This document shows, piece by piece, positions 34,818 through 44,915 of a stretch of 64,000 bases of DNA (its first letter is position 1; every line of letters starts with the position of its first letter). The stretch lies in NCBI GenBank assembly GCA_047633175.1, contig JBLIEQ010000009.1, positions 59,635-123,634 of the forward strand. Reading direction: 5' to 3'. Made by a program: the position numbers and the translations under genes. This DNA is from Motiliproteus sp047633175 (GTDB lineage Bacteria; Pseudomonadota; Gammaproteobacteria; Pseudomonadales; Balneatricaceae). The notes below the pieces were generated by a model. It was given only the letters and a program-made list of their open reading frames with translations, ran no database searches and had not been told where the DNA came from.

Positions 34818-35711
34818 TCAGACACCAAGGCCTTCTGGTTCTGGAAGGCCATGCGCACGACAGCAGGCCGTGACGGTATTCGCCAGCAGACAGGCGATGG
34901 TCATAGGGCCGACTCCGCCGGGCACCGGTGTGATCGCAACTGCAACCTCTTTGGCGGTGTCGAAATCGACATCGCCGACCAGCCGCGTCTTATCGTCACC
35001 CAGGGCAATACGATTAATGCCTACGTCAATCACGGTTGCACCCGCCTTGAGCCAGTCACCCTGGACGAAGAGAGGCCGCCCTACAGCCGCGACGACGATA
35101 TCGGCACCTTTGAGGATCTCCTGCAGATTCCTGGTCCGTGAATGAGCGATGGTGACGGTGCAATTTTCTTTCAGCAGCAACTGCGCCATTGGTTTTCCGA
35201 CGATGTTGGAACGCCCAATCACCACCGCATTCAACCCTGCCAGGTCACCGCGAGACGCGCGGAGCATCATTAAGCACCCCAGGGGGGTGCAAGGCACCAT
35301 CGCCTTCTGTCCGGTGGCAAGCAGGCCGGCATTGGAAATATGAAAGCCATCCACATCCTTGGCCGGAGCTATCGCATTGATCACCAGAGCTTCATCAAGA
35401 TGCTGCGGCAAGGGAAGCTGGACCAGGATACCGTGCACCGCCGAATCAAGATTCAGCTGTTCTATCAGCGCCAACAGTTCAGCGGCTGAGGTATCGGCGG
35501 ACAGGGAGTACTCGTAGGAATGCATGCCAACCTCGACGGTCTTCTTGCCCTTCGAGCGGACATACATCTGGGATGCAGGATCCTCTCCCACCACGATAAC
35601 CGCCAGGCCAGGCGTTATCCCCTGGGTCTGCTTAAGGTGCGATACCTGCTCGGCCACACGTTCACGCAGTCTCGCTGCAAATGCCTTACCATCGATAATC
35701 TGGGCAGTCAT
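34818..35711 (-). CDS. folD: Methylenetetrahydrofolate dehydrogenase / methenyltetrahydrofolate cyclohydrolase
   Basis: 297 residues, bifunctional FolD that interconverts 5,10-methylene-, 5,10-methenyl- and 10-formyl-tetrahydrofolate. Family motifs: YVRSKGKKTVEVG (about 50-62; the invariant catalytic lysine), VQLPLPQH (about 99), GRSNIVGKP (about 166) and TPVPGGVGPMT (about 262). It lies 8 bp downstream of purU on the same strand. The two form a one-carbon unit: FolD makes 10-formyl-THF and PurU hydrolyses it. Confidence 0.96.
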   Translation of the reverse strand: MTAQIIDGKAFAARLRERVAEQVSHLKQTQGITPGLAVIVVGEDPASQMYVRSKGKKTVEVGMHSYEYSLSADTSAAELLALIEQLNLDSAVHGILVQLPLPQHLDEALVINAIAPAKDVDGFHISNAGLLATGQKAMVPCTPLGCLMMLRASRGDLAGLNAVVIGRSNIVGKPMAQLLLKENCTVTIAHSRTRNLQEILKGADIVVAAVGRPLFVQGDWLKAGATVIDVGINRIALGDDKTRLVGDVDFDTAKEVAVAITPVPGGVGPMTIACLLANTVTACCRAHGLPEPEGLGV

Positions 35712-35719
35712 ACAACTTC

Positions 35720-36592
35720 CTATCTAAAGATCACTGTCTTGTTTTCATCGAGGAAGACGCGCTTTTCGATGTGTGCTTTAACCGCACGCGCCAACGCAAC
35801 TGTCTCGGTATCACGGCCGACGGCCACCAGCGATTCCGGACTAAAGCTGTGGTCCACTGACTGGACGGACTGCGCAATGATGGGGCCTTCATCCAGATCA
35901 GAGGTGATGTAATGTGCGGTTGCACCGATCAGCTTAACACCGCGTGTATGAGCCTGGTGGTAAGGTTTAGCGCCTTTAAAACCCGGTAAGAAGGAGTGGT
36001 GTATATTGATCGCACGCCCCTTTAATTGTGTACAGAGATTTTCGGACAAAATCTGCATATAGCGCGCTAGAACGACCAGTTCGGTGCCGGTATCATCCAC
36101 GACATCCAATAACGCCTGCTCCTGCACTTGCTTGTTTTCTTTGGTCACCGGCAGGTAGATAAAACGGATACCTTCACGTTCCGCCATTGGGCGTAAATCC
36201 AGGTGGTTGGAAACAATCGCGGTGACTTCCATATTGAGTTCACCCTTGCGCAGACGATACAAAAGATCGTCCAGGCAATGGTCAAACTTGCTGACCATAA
36301 TCAGTACTTTGGTAGGCGTGGCCGCCGCTTCAAGCCCCCATTCCATACCGAACTGTTCTGCGATCACTGTAAATTCTTTATTAAGGTCTTCGAGAGTGTT
36401 GTCACCGGTTTCGATATAACCGACCGACCGCATAAAAAAATGGTTGGTATCCGGGTCATCAAATTGAGCCAGTTCGCTGATATAACAGCCTCGCTCAGAG
36501 AGAAAAGAGGTTACAGCAGCAACGATACCACTACTGGCTTTACAGGTCGTTTTAAGAACAAATTGATGAGGTTTTGCGCTTTCTATTGTCAT
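35720..36592 (-). CDS. purU: Formyltetrahydrofolate deformylase
   Basis: 290 residues. An N-terminal ACT domain (about 8-85) is followed by a formyltransferase-like catalytic domain with HHSFLPGFKGAKPYHQAH (about 200) and GATAHYI (about 228). It hydrolyses 10-formyl-THF to formate and THF, which balances one-carbon pools during glycine, serine or methyl-group use. First gene of the purU-folD pair. Confidence 0.95.
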   Translation of the reverse strand: MTIESAKPHQFVLKTTCKASSGIVAAVTSFLSERGCYISELAQFDDPDTNHFFMRSVGYIETGDNTLEDLNKEFTVIAEQFGMEWGLEAAATPTKVLIMVSKFDHCLDDLLYRLRKGELNMEVTAIVSNHLDLRPMAEREGIRFIYLPVTKENKQVQEQALLDVVDDTGTELVVLARYMQILSENLCTQLKGRAINIHHSFLPGFKGAKPYHQAHTRGVKLIGATAHYITSDLDEGPIIAQSVQSVDHSFSPESLVAVGRDTETVALARAVKAHIEKRVFLDENKTVIFR

Positions 36593-36661
36593 GATAACAA
36601 CCTTTTAGTTTCCTAGGGGGTTCTCGACGCTCTGGCCCGGCGCGGACTGAGCCTGCCTGCA

Positions 36662-36708
36662 GGCGATCTTTGAGCAGAATCAAAAGATCCAAAGACTAAA
36701 AGATCGCC
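36662..36708. terminator. Large hairpin upstream of purU
   Basis: GGCGATCTTT and AAAGATCGCC form perfect 10-bp arms around a 27-bp A-rich loop. A related CCTGCAGGCAGGCTC sequence occurs at about 21693, so this may be another dispersed repeat rather than a terminator. It lies in the otherwise gene-free 36593-37051 gap. Confidence 0.4.
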
Positions 36709-36925
36709 GGGGCCCGGCTCCCACAGGGCCGCCTGATCTCGTCGTCTAGGCTTTAAGCAAAGAGTGACTACGACTAACTAGAACATAACCAAATCAAATG
36801 GCGAGGATGTGGCGGTACCGGGGCTACTGGAGGTTGAACTCATTGTACCGGATTCTTGCGCACCTCTGGCCGGGTGATAATGGGGCATTGCTGGAATTGC
36901 ATCCCAGCCTAGGGTCCTTCTTTTT

Positions 36926-37047
36926 GGGTCGGCAGCTGAAGGCTCCTGCAACACCTGCACTTCCCACGTCCCTGTGGGTCGGCAGCTGAAGGCTCCTGCA
37001 ACACCTGCACTTCCCACGTCCCTGTGGGTCGGCTTCAGCCGGACAGG
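36926..37047. repeat. 50-bp tandem repeat, second family branch
   Basis: The unit GGGTCGGCAGCTGAAGGCTC (first 20 of 50 bp) occurs at 36926-36975 and 36976-37025, then a tail with CTTCAGCCGGACAGG. Period and the ACGTCCCTGT end match the 21.5-kb tandem repeats, but the inner sequence differs. It lies just downstream of glmS. Confidence 0.85.
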
Positions 37048-37051
37048 GTTA

Positions 37052-38887
37052 CTATTCCACCGTCACACTCTTTGCCAGATTGCGAGGCTGATCGACGTCT
37101 GTGCCCTTTAACACCGCCACATGGTAGGAGAGCAGCTGCAGCGGCAGGGTGTAGAGAATCGGGCCCAGGGTGCTGTGGATATGCGGCAGCTCAATCTTGT
37201 GAATCCCCTCGCCATTCTCGAGGGAGGCTGCCTGGTCGGAGAATACGTACAGCTCACCCCCGCGCGCCCGGACCTCCTGCATATTGGCTTTGAGCTTCTC
37301 CAGCAGGCTGTCGTTGGGTGCCACCACGATGACTGGCATCTCGCTGTCGACCAGAGCCAGGGGGCCATGCTTGAGTTCACCGGCAGGGTAGGCTTCGGCA
37401 TGGATGTAAGAGATCTCCTTGAGTTTAAGTGCCCCCTCCATCGCTACCGGATACATCGCTCCGCGCCCCAGAAACAGGCTGTGATGCTTATCGGCAAAGC
37501 GTTCCGACATCTGCTTGATGGGGGTATCCAGCTCCAGTACCTGTTGGAGTTGTGCCGGCAGCTGCTTGAGCGCTGCGACCAATTCGTGCTCGGCCTCGAG
37601 TGCTAGGCCATGACGCCGGCCCAGCACCAGGGTCGTCAGCAGCAGGGCAACCAGCTGGCTGGTAAACGCCTTGGTCGAGGCCACCCCGATCTCGGGACCG
37701 GCCATGGTCATCAGCACCAGGTCAGATTCGCGCACCAGTGAGCTGCCGGGAACATTACAGATCGCCAGACAGGCCAGAAAGCCGCTCTGCTTGGCCTCGC
37801 GCAGGGCGGCCAGGGTATCTGCGGTCTCACCCGACTGGGAGATAGTCAAAAACAAGCTATTGGGCAGCACCACTGTCTTGCGGTAACGGTACTCGCTGGC
37901 GACCTCGATCATACAGGGGATACCGACCAGCTCTTCGATCCAGTATTTGGCAATCAGGCCGGCGTGATAACTGGTACCACAGGCGATGATCTGCACCGCC
38001 TGCACCTCGTCGAAAATCGCCTTAGCATCGGCACCAAAGGCCTGTTCAAGCACCGTGTCCTTGCCCAGTCGTCCCTCCAGAACGGCCGATACCACCCTAG
38101 GCTGCTCATAGATCTCTTTAAGCATATAGTGGCGATATTCACCCTTGTCGGCCGCATCCTGACCATGCTCGAAGCGTTGCACAAGGTGACTGACCGGCTC
38201 ACCGTTAACATCCTGAATATGGATAGTATCGAGCCTGACCTCGGCGATCTCACCCTCATCCAGATAGATAAACTGATCGGTTACCTGGAGCATCGCCAAA
38301 GGGTCGGAAGCGATAAAATTCTCACCGATACCGACCCCGATCACCAGCGGGCTGCCCATCCGCGCCGCCATAATCAGGCCCGGTTGCTGCTGATCCATGA
38401 TCGCCAGGGCGTAGGCGCCATGGAGCTTCTTGAGCGTCTGCTTGACCGCAGTGGTGAACTCAACCCCTGCATTGAGATATTCGTGAACCAAGTGAGCGAT
38501 CACTTCAGTATCGGTATCGGAGTGGAATTGAGCACCCCTGGCGATCAGCTCTTCTTTCAGGGCTTCGAAGTTCTCGATGATGCCGTTATGTACCACCGCT
38601 ACCCGGCTGCCAGCCATGTGCGGGTGGGCGTTGCGCTCTTCCGGCTTGCCATGGGTGGCCCAGCGAGTATGGGCGATACCGACCGAGCCCTCCAGCGACT
38701 GCTGCTGCAGAGCCTTCTCGAGCTCGGCGACTTTTCCCGAGCGTCGGGTACAGATCAACTCACCGCTCGCCGAGTGTCGCACCACCATCCCTGCGGAGTC
38801 GTAACCTCGATATTCAAGACGTTTAAGCCCTTCTAGCAGAATTCCTGCTACCTGACGTTGCGCAATCGCGCCGACAATTCCACACAT
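37052..38887 (-). CDS. glmS: Glutamine-fructose-6-phosphate aminotransferase (isomerizing)
   Basis: 611 residues. Makes glucosamine-6-phosphate from fructose-6-phosphate and glutamine, the first step to UDP-GlcNAc for peptidoglycan and LPS. The catalytic Cys2 (MCGIVGA) and the N-terminal glutaminase domain (about 1-240) are followed by two SIS domains with CGTSYHAG (about 303) and SQSGETADT (about 350). It ends KSVTVE, as usual. It lies 62 bp after glmU on the same strand, the standard glmUS operon. Confidence 0.97.
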   Translation of the reverse strand: MCGIVGAIAQRQVAGILLEGLKRLEYRGYDSAGMVVRHSASGELICTRRSGKVAELEKALQQQSLEGSVGIAHTRWATHGKPEERNAHPHMAGSRVAVVHNGIIENFEALKEELIARGAQFHSDTDTEVIAHLVHEYLNAGVEFTTAVKQTLKKLHGAYALAIMDQQQPGLIMAARMGSPLVIGVGIGENFIASDPLAMLQVTDQFIYLDEGEIAEVRLDTIHIQDVNGEPVSHLVQRFEHGQDAADKGEYRHYMLKEIYEQPRVVSAVLEGRLGKDTVLEQAFGADAKAIFDEVQAVQIIACGTSYHAGLIAKYWIEELVGIPCMIEVASEYRYRKTVVLPNSLFLTISQSGETADTLAALREAKQSGFLACLAICNVPGSSLVRESDLVLMTMAGPEIGVASTKAFTSQLVALLLTTLVLGRRHGLALEAEHELVAALKQLPAQLQQVLELDTPIKQMSERFADKHHSLFLGRGAMYPVAMEGALKLKEISYIHAEAYPAGELKHGPLALVDSEMPVIVVAPNDSLLEKLKANMQEVRARGGELYVFSDQAASLENGEGIHKIELPHIHSTLGPILYTLPLQLLSYHVAVLKGTDVDQPRNLAKSVTVE

Positions 38888-38949
38888 ACTGTTCTTCCTG
38901 ATTCAGCTTTAAGGTATCTGCTCGAAGAGTATTACATCAGCAAGCGGCT

Positions 38950-40326
38950 CTAGAGCGTCTTCTGTGGTCGTTTCCAGCCTTTGAGATTAACCTGGCGCCC
39001 CCGGGCGACACCTAGATCATCCGCAGCAATCTCTTTGGTAATCGTGGAGCCGGCAGCCGTCGTCGCCCCCGCACCCACATTAACAGGGGCCACCAGCGAG
39101 GTGTTGGAACCGATAAAGGCGTTGTCACCGATCTGGGTCTGAAACTTATTCACCCCATCATAGTTGCAGGTGATGGTGCCAGCACCGACATTCACATTGC
39201 AACCCAGAATAGCATCGCCCACATAGCTCAGATGATTGATCTTGGAACCCGTACCCACCAGGGTCTTCTTCGTTTCGACGAAGTTTCCGATTTTGGCCTT
39301 AGCAGCCATAACGGTACCCGGACGCAGGCGGGCGAAAGGACCTATCTCACAGTCCTCGCCGACCTCGGTCTGATCGAGCATCGAGTTAGCCTTAATCTGG
39401 CTGCCCGAGGCGATACGGCTGTCTTTGATAATGCAGTTGGCCTCGACTGTGACATTATCGGCGATATGGACAACCCCTTCCAGGATCACATTGATATCCA
39501 GGCTGACATCCTGTCCTATCGTGATCTCGCCGCGAAAATCAACGCGCGCCGGATCCGCCAGGGTCACGCCCTGGGTCATCCAGTAACGCGCCTGCTGTAG
39601 CTGATACCAGCGCTCCAGGTCTGCCAGCTGCAGCCGATTATTGACGCCCTGCACCTCCTGCTCACTGGCAGGATGGATGGCATCGATAGTGCGTTCTTCC
39701 CGCGAGGCCATGGCGATGATATCCGTCAGATAGTACTCACCCTGGGCATTATCCGAAGAGAGCCGCGGCAGCCACTCTTTAAGCCAGGCTGCGGGCAACG
39801 CCATAATCCCGGTATTGATCTCCTGTATCGCGAGTTCGGCGATCGTGGCGTCCTTTTGCTCTACGATCGCCACGACCTGCTGATCAGCATCACGGACGAT
39901 TCGACCGTAGCCACTGGGATCCGATAGTGACACCGTCAGCAGCACCAGAGCGCCCTGCTGCGCCCGCGCAACCAGCTCCTGCAGGGTCTTCAGCCGGGTC
40001 AGGGGAACATCACCGTAGAGAATCAGGGCGACTGAATCGGCGGCTACCCGGGGCATCGACTGATCGACCGCATGCCCGGTACCCAGCTGTTCGGCTTGCT
40101 CGACCACATTGAGAGACAGAGAATTAAAATCGGTATCCAGGTAGCTGCGCAGCTGATCACCGCCATGGCCAATAACAATATGGGTGGCGACCGGGTCAAG
40201 CTGTGCGGCAGTATCGAGCACATGCCCCAGCATCGGCTTCCCGGCTACGGGATGCAGCACCTTGGGAAGCGTGGATCTCATACGGGTGCCTTGACCTGCG
40301 GCCAGGATAATCACTTCCAGGGACAT
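38950..40326 (-). CDS. glmU: Bifunctional UDP-GlcNAc pyrophosphorylase / glucosamine-1-phosphate acetyltransferase
   Basis: 458 residues. The N-terminal uridyltransferase has LAAGQGTRMRS (about 8-18), while the C-terminal half is a left-handed beta-helix acetyltransferase of hexapeptide repeats ending with the ARGRQVN stretch. Completes UDP-GlcNAc synthesis from the GlmS product via GlmM. It follows the ATP synthase operon, as in many gammaproteobacteria. Confidence 0.97.
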   Translation of the reverse strand: MSLEVIILAAGQGTRMRSTLPKVLHPVAGKPMLGHVLDTAAQLDPVATHIVIGHGGDQLRSYLDTDFNSLSLNVVEQAEQLGTGHAVDQSMPRVAADSVALILYGDVPLTRLKTLQELVARAQQGALVLLTVSLSDPSGYGRIVRDADQQVVAIVEQKDATIAELAIQEINTGIMALPAAWLKEWLPRLSSDNAQGEYYLTDIIAMASREERTIDAIHPASEQEVQGVNNRLQLADLERWYQLQQARYWMTQGVTLADPARVDFRGEITIGQDVSLDINVILEGVVHIADNVTVEANCIIKDSRIASGSQIKANSMLDQTEVGEDCEIGPFARLRPGTVMAAKAKIGNFVETKKTLVGTGSKINHLSYVGDAILGCNVNVGAGTITCNYDGVNKFQTQIGDNAFIGSNTSLVAPVNVGAGATTAAGSTITKEIAADDLGVARGRQVNLKGWKRPQKTL

Positions 40327-40443
40327 GCCTATCTCCTATAAAGAGCAGCTATAAAGAGCTTGTATAAACAGCTGCTATAAAAAGCGGTATCGAAACAGGG
40401 GGCCAAGTGACATCTATTAGCCTTCCCTGGCTATAAAAATCAG

Positions 40444-40470
40444 AAAAAAAAGGCAGCCGAAGCTGCCCTT
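40444..40470 (-). terminator. Terminator of the ATP synthase operon
   Basis: On the minus strand AAGGGCAGCTTCGGCTGCCT is followed by a run of T, a strong hairpin with a TTCG loop. A second palindrome (40475-40508, AAAGAGAACAGAT with its complement) lies between it and atpC. Confidence 0.88.
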
Positions 40471-40515
40471 AGTATAAAGAGAACAGATATTAAATCTGTT
40501 CTCTTTTATCGGTTA

Positions 40516-40938
40516 TTAACCGAGATTTTTGCGAATCTGACGAATGGTACGCAGTTGTGCAGCAGCTTCGGCCAATTGAGCAGCAGCCTTGGAGTATTCG
40601 AACTCCGCAGTCTGATTCTTCATTGCCTGTTCTGCATGGCGTATCGCTTCTTCAGCAGCCGCTTCGTTCATATCATTAGCGCGCAGAGCAGTATCTGCCA
40701 TGATCGTCACCTTGTTTGATTGAACTTCAAGGAAACCACCTGAGACGTAGAAAATCTGCATCTCTCCGCTCTGCAACTTCATCTCCACCGGACCTGGGCT
40801 GATCTCTGTAAGCAGAGGAGCGTGACCTGGAGTAATACCCAGGTCACCCAGACTACCTGTCAGAGAAACGAACTCTACAAGACCGGAGAAAATCGATTCT
40901 TCAGCACTGACGATATCGCAATGAACAGTCATAGCCAT
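40516..40938 (-). CDS. atpC: ATP synthase epsilon subunit
   Basis: 140 residues, F1 epsilon: N-terminal beta sandwich (GSLGDLGITPGHAPLLTEI around 30-48) and C-terminal helical hairpin ending QIRKNLG. Regulates ATP hydrolysis by the F1 sector. Last gene of atpIBEFHAGDC. Confidence 0.95.
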   Translation of the reverse strand: MAMTVHCDIVSAEESIFSGLVEFVSLTGSLGDLGITPGHAPLLTEISPGPVEMKLQSGEMQIFYVSGGFLEVQSNKVTIMADTALRANDMNEAAAEEAIRHAEQAMKNQTAEFEYSKAAAQLAEAAAQLRTIRQIRKNLG

Positions 40939-41000
40939 CTCTATTGCCCCTATTGTTGGCTGAAAACTAAAAAATTAAGCAGTTCTGATCGAGTCAGAGT

Positions 41001-42383
41001 CTACTTTTGCATTTTCTTAGCTTTCTCGACGACCTCTTCGATACCACCCACCATGTAGAAAGCCTGCTCTGGCAGGGAATCATACTCACCAGCTAGGATA
41101 GCCTTAAAGCTGGAGATGGTGTCTTTGAGGGAAACATACTTACCGACAGCACCGGTAAATATTTCCGCAACGAAGAACGGCTGCGACAAGAACTTCTCGA
41201 CCTTACGCGCACGGGATACGGTCAACTTATCTTCTTCAGACAGCTCGTCCATACCCAGGATCGCGATGATATCTTTCAGCTCTTTATAACGCTGCAGAGT
41301 ACCCTGAACATCACGAGTAATATCGTAGTGTTCCTGACCGATCACCAGGGGATCCAACTGCCGTGAGGTAGATGAAAGTGGATCTACCGCCGGGTAGATA
41401 CCCAACGATGCGATATCACGAGACAGTACCACGGTCGCATCCAGGTGCGAGAAGGTGGTCGCCGGTGACGGATCGGTCAAGTCATCCGCGGGTACGTATA
41501 CCGCTTGGATAGAGGTGATCGAACCAGTCTTAGTCGAGGTGATACGCTCCTGCAGAACGCCCATCTCTTCGGCCAGTGTCGGCTGGTAACCAACGGCAGA
41601 AGGCATACGGCCCAACAGCGCGGATACTTCGGTTCCCGCCAGAGTGTAACGGTAGATGTTGTCGATAAACAACAGTACGTCACGACCTTCGTCACGGAAC
41701 TGCTCGGCCATCGTCAGGCCGGTCAATGCAACGCGCAGACGGTTTCCGGGTGGCTCGTTCATCTGACCATAGACCAGAGATACTTTGTCCAGAACGTTGG
41801 ACTCTTTCATCTCATGGTAGAAGTCGTTACCTTCACGTGTACGCTCACCGACACCGGCAAATACCGAGTAACCGGTGTGCTCGATAGCGATGTTACGGAT
41901 CAGCTCCATCATGTTAACGGTCTTGCCAACACCGGCGCCACCAAACAGACCGACCTTACCACCCTTCGCAAACGGGCAAACCAGGTCGATAACCTTGATG
42001 CCAGTTTCCAGTAGCTCGTCAGAATTAGACTGCTCTTCATAGGTAGGCGATTTGCGGTGAATAGGCATCTTTACCTGCTCACCGATAGGGCCTGCTTCGT
42101 CGATCGGCTCACCCAGAACATTCATGATCCGGCCCAGAGTTTCGATACCTACGGGGACCAAAATTGGGGAGTTGGTGTTGTCTACACTCAGACCACGTTT
42201 CAGACCTTCGGTCTGTCCCATGGCGATCGTGCGTACGATTCCGTCACCCAGCTGCTGCTGGACTTCCAGAGTCACGTCATTTGAGCTGACTTTCAGCGCG
42301 TCATAAACTTTAGGTACTGCATCGCGCGGAAACTCAACGTCGATAACGGCACCGATGATTTGTATAATACGTCCGCTACTCAT
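41001..42383 (-). CDS. atpD: ATP synthase beta subunit
   Basis: 460 residues, the catalytic F1 subunit. Walker A GGAGVGKT (about 150), the GERTREGND loop (about 182) and ALLGRMPSAVGYQPTLA (about 260). Converts proton flow into ATP synthesis with the alpha subunits. Full length and typical. Confidence 0.98.
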   Translation of the reverse strand: MSSGRIIQIIGAVIDVEFPRDAVPKVYDALKVSSNDVTLEVQQQLGDGIVRTIAMGQTEGLKRGLSVDNTNSPILVPVGIETLGRIMNVLGEPIDEAGPIGEQVKMPIHRKSPTYEEQSNSDELLETGIKVIDLVCPFAKGGKVGLFGGAGVGKTVNMMELIRNIAIEHTGYSVFAGVGERTREGNDFYHEMKESNVLDKVSLVYGQMNEPPGNRLRVALTGLTMAEQFRDEGRDVLLFIDNIYRYTLAGTEVSALLGRMPSAVGYQPTLAEEMGVLQERITSTKTGSITSIQAVYVPADDLTDPSPATTFSHLDATVVLSRDIASLGIYPAVDPLSSTSRQLDPLVIGQEHYDITRDVQGTLQRYKELKDIIAILGMDELSEEDKLTVSRARKVEKFLSQPFFVAEIFTGAVGKYVSLKDTISSFKAILAGEYDSLPEQAFYMVGGIEEVVEKAKKMQK

Positions 42384-42422
42384 TGTTCGAGTCCTCTTTA
42401 ACCTTATTCACCTGTGGCGCTG

Positions 42423-43286
42423 TTAAACAGCTGCCGCTCCACTCACGATCTCAGAAATTTCCTGAGTGATCGCGGCCTGACGTGCCTTGTTGTAAACCCG
42501 CTGCAGATCTTTGATCAGATCACCGGCATTATCCGTAGCGCTCTTCATCGCAACCATGCGTGCAGCCTGTTCACAGGCGTTGTTCTCGACCACCGCCTGA
42601 TACACCAGAGACTCGATATAACGAGTCAACAGACCATTCATAAGCTCTTTTGCATCGGGCTCATAGATGTAGTCCCAGTGATGATTCAAGCTGGTGCTAT
42701 CGTCTTCTGCTTTCAAGGGCAGCAGCTGCTCAATGACCGGTGTTTGGGTCATCGTATTGACGAAGTCGTTATAAACGATGTGCAACTGATCGATCTTCCC
42801 GTCAGAGTAAGCATCAAGCATAACCTTGACACTACCGATCAGGGCACCCACCTCAGGGGCATCACCCATGCCGGAAGTCGCCGCTACTACATTACCGCCG
42901 TAGCTCTTGAAAAAACTTCCAGCCTTAGCACCCAGCGCACAGATATCAATCTCGATATCGTTGCTATTGAGTTCAGTCATATCACGTAGCAGGGTCTTGA
43001 ACGCATTGATGTTCAAGCCACCACACAGACCTCGATCTGTAGATACCACTATATAGCCAACCCGCTTTACAGCACGCTCCTGCATAAACAGGTGCTTGTA
43101 TTCGGGGTTTGATTTGGCCAGATGAGCGATCACGCCACGCATACAATCCGCATAAGGACGGGTCGCTCGCATGCGCTCCTGAGCCCGACGCATTTTCGAC
43201 GCAGCAACCATTTCCATGGCGCTGGTGATCTTACGCGTGCTCTGGATACTCGCAATCTGAGTTTTAATCTCTTTTCCGACTGCCAT
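42423..43286 (-). CDS. atpG: ATP synthase gamma subunit
   Basis: 287 residues, the central rotor shaft. N-terminal KEIKTQIASIQSTRKITSAM and C-terminal YNKARQAAITQEISEIV helices are the paired coiled coil. Standard length and place in the operon. Confidence 0.97.
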   Translation of the reverse strand: MAVGKEIKTQIASIQSTRKITSAMEMVAASKMRRAQERMRATRPYADCMRGVIAHLAKSNPEYKHLFMQERAVKRVGYIVVSTDRGLCGGLNINAFKTLLRDMTELNSNDIEIDICALGAKAGSFFKSYGGNVVAATSGMGDAPEVGALIGSVKVMLDAYSDGKIDQLHIVYNDFVNTMTQTPVIEQLLPLKAEDDSTSLNHHWDYIYEPDAKELMNGLLTRYIESLVYQAVVENNACEQAARMVAMKSATDNAGDLIKDLQRVYNKARQAAITQEISEIVSGAAAV

Positions 43287-43353
43287 ATCACTCTGCCTTT
43301 AAGCTCGTTTCGCTTTACCCAACGTGGTAATCGGGGACCTTAGTCCCCGGTTT

Positions 43354-44898
43354 TTACCAGGTCTGGGTGCTCTTGAACTTCTCGATACCGGCTTTAAACT
43401 CGGCAGCGATCTCGTCGTTATAAGCACCTGTTGCATTGATCTTTTTAACCAGATCAGCGTGCTCAGAAGCAAAGTAAGCCAGCAGTGCGGCTTCGAAATC
43501 AAGGATCTTATTGATCGCCAGACCTTCGAGGTAGCCTTCGTTAGCGGTAAACAGCATCAGGCCCATTTCAGCCAGGCTCATCGGTGAATACTGCTTCTGC
43601 TTCATCAGTTCGGTAACGGCCTGACCGTGCTCGAGCTGCTTACGCGTTGCTTCGTCTAGGTCAGACGCGAACTGGGAGAAAGCGGCCAATTCACGGTACT
43701 GAGCCAGTGCCAGACGTATACCACCACCCAACTTCTTGATGATCTTGGTCTGAGCTGCACCACCAACACGCGACACCGAGATACCGGCGTTCATCGCTGG
43801 ACGTATACCGGCGTTGAACAGGTCACTTTCCAGGAAGATCTGACCATCGGTGATCGAGATCACGTTGGTAGGTACGAAGGCGGATACATCGCCACCCTGA
43901 GTCTCGATGATTGGCAGAGCGGTCAAAGAACCGGTCTTACCTTTCACGGCACCCTTGGTAAACTGCTCAACGTAATCAACACTGACACGTGCGGCACGCT
44001 CAAGCAGACGACTGTGGAGGTAGAAAACATCGCCGGGGTACGCTTCGCGTCCTGGTGGACGCTTGAGCAGCAAGGAGGTCTGACGGTAGGCCCAGGCCTG
44101 CTTGGTCAGATCATCATAAACAATCAGGGCATCTTCGCCGCGATCGCGGAAGTATTCGCCCATGGTGCAGCCAGAATAGGCAGCCAGATACTGCATCGCT
44201 GCAGGATCGGAGGCGCCAGCTGCGACGATGATGGTGTTAGACATCGCACCGTGCTGTTCCAGCTTGCGAACGACGCCGGCAATCGTGGACTGCTTCTGTC
44301 CGATCGCAACGTAGATACACTTAACGCCCGTGTCTTTCTGGTTGATGATGGCGTCGATAGCCAGAGCGGTCTTACCGGTCTGACGGTCACCGATAATCAG
44401 CTCACGCTGACCACGACCGACAGGAACCATCGCATCGACCGCCTTGTAGCCGGTCTGCATGGGTTGGTCTACCCCTTGACGCCAGATAACACCGGGTGCA
44501 ACTTTCTCGATTGCATCGGTTTCTGTCGTGCCAAGATCGCCTTTACCATCGATCGCGTTACCCAGGGTGTCTACAACACGACCCAGCAACTCATGACCTA
44601 CGGGTACTTCAAGAATACGGCCGGTACAGCGGGCTGTCATGCCCTCTTTCAGGCCCAAGTAGTCACCCAAAACAACCGCGCCCACGGAGTCACGCTCCAG
44701 GTTCAGTGCCATGCCGTAAATACCGCCGGGAAATTCAATCATCTCCCCGTTCATAACGTCAGCAAGTCCGTGAATCCGAATAATACCGTCGGCTACACTG
44801 ACTACTGTGCCCTCATTTTGGGCTTCAGAAGAGATATCGAGTTTATCGATACGCTTCTTGATTATCTCGCTGATCTCAGATGGATTCAGTTGCTGCAT
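43354..44898 (-). CDS. atpA: ATP synthase alpha subunit
   Basis: 514 residues, regulatory F1 subunit that forms the hexamer with beta. Walker A GDRQTGKTA (about 170) and the conserved PAMNAGISVSRVGG (about 365). Standard length, between atpH and atpG. Confidence 0.98.
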   Translation of the reverse strand: MQQLNPSEISEIIKKRIDKLDISSEAQNEGTVVSVADGIIRIHGLADVMNGEMIEFPGGIYGMALNLERDSVGAVVLGDYLGLKEGMTARCTGRILEVPVGHELLGRVVDTLGNAIDGKGDLGTTETDAIEKVAPGVIWRQGVDQPMQTGYKAVDAMVPVGRGQRELIIGDRQTGKTALAIDAIINQKDTGVKCIYVAIGQKQSTIAGVVRKLEQHGAMSNTIIVAAGASDPAAMQYLAAYSGCTMGEYFRDRGEDALIVYDDLTKQAWAYRQTSLLLKRPPGREAYPGDVFYLHSRLLERAARVSVDYVEQFTKGAVKGKTGSLTALPIIETQGGDVSAFVPTNVISITDGQIFLESDLFNAGIRPAMNAGISVSRVGGAAQTKIIKKLGGGIRLALAQYRELAAFSQFASDLDEATRKQLEHGQAVTELMKQKQYSPMSLAEMGLMLFTANEGYLEGLAINKILDFEAALLAYFASEHADLVKKINATGAYNDEIAAEFKAGIEKFKSTQTW

Positions 44899-44915
44899 GC
44901 TCTATTTCCTCGCGC

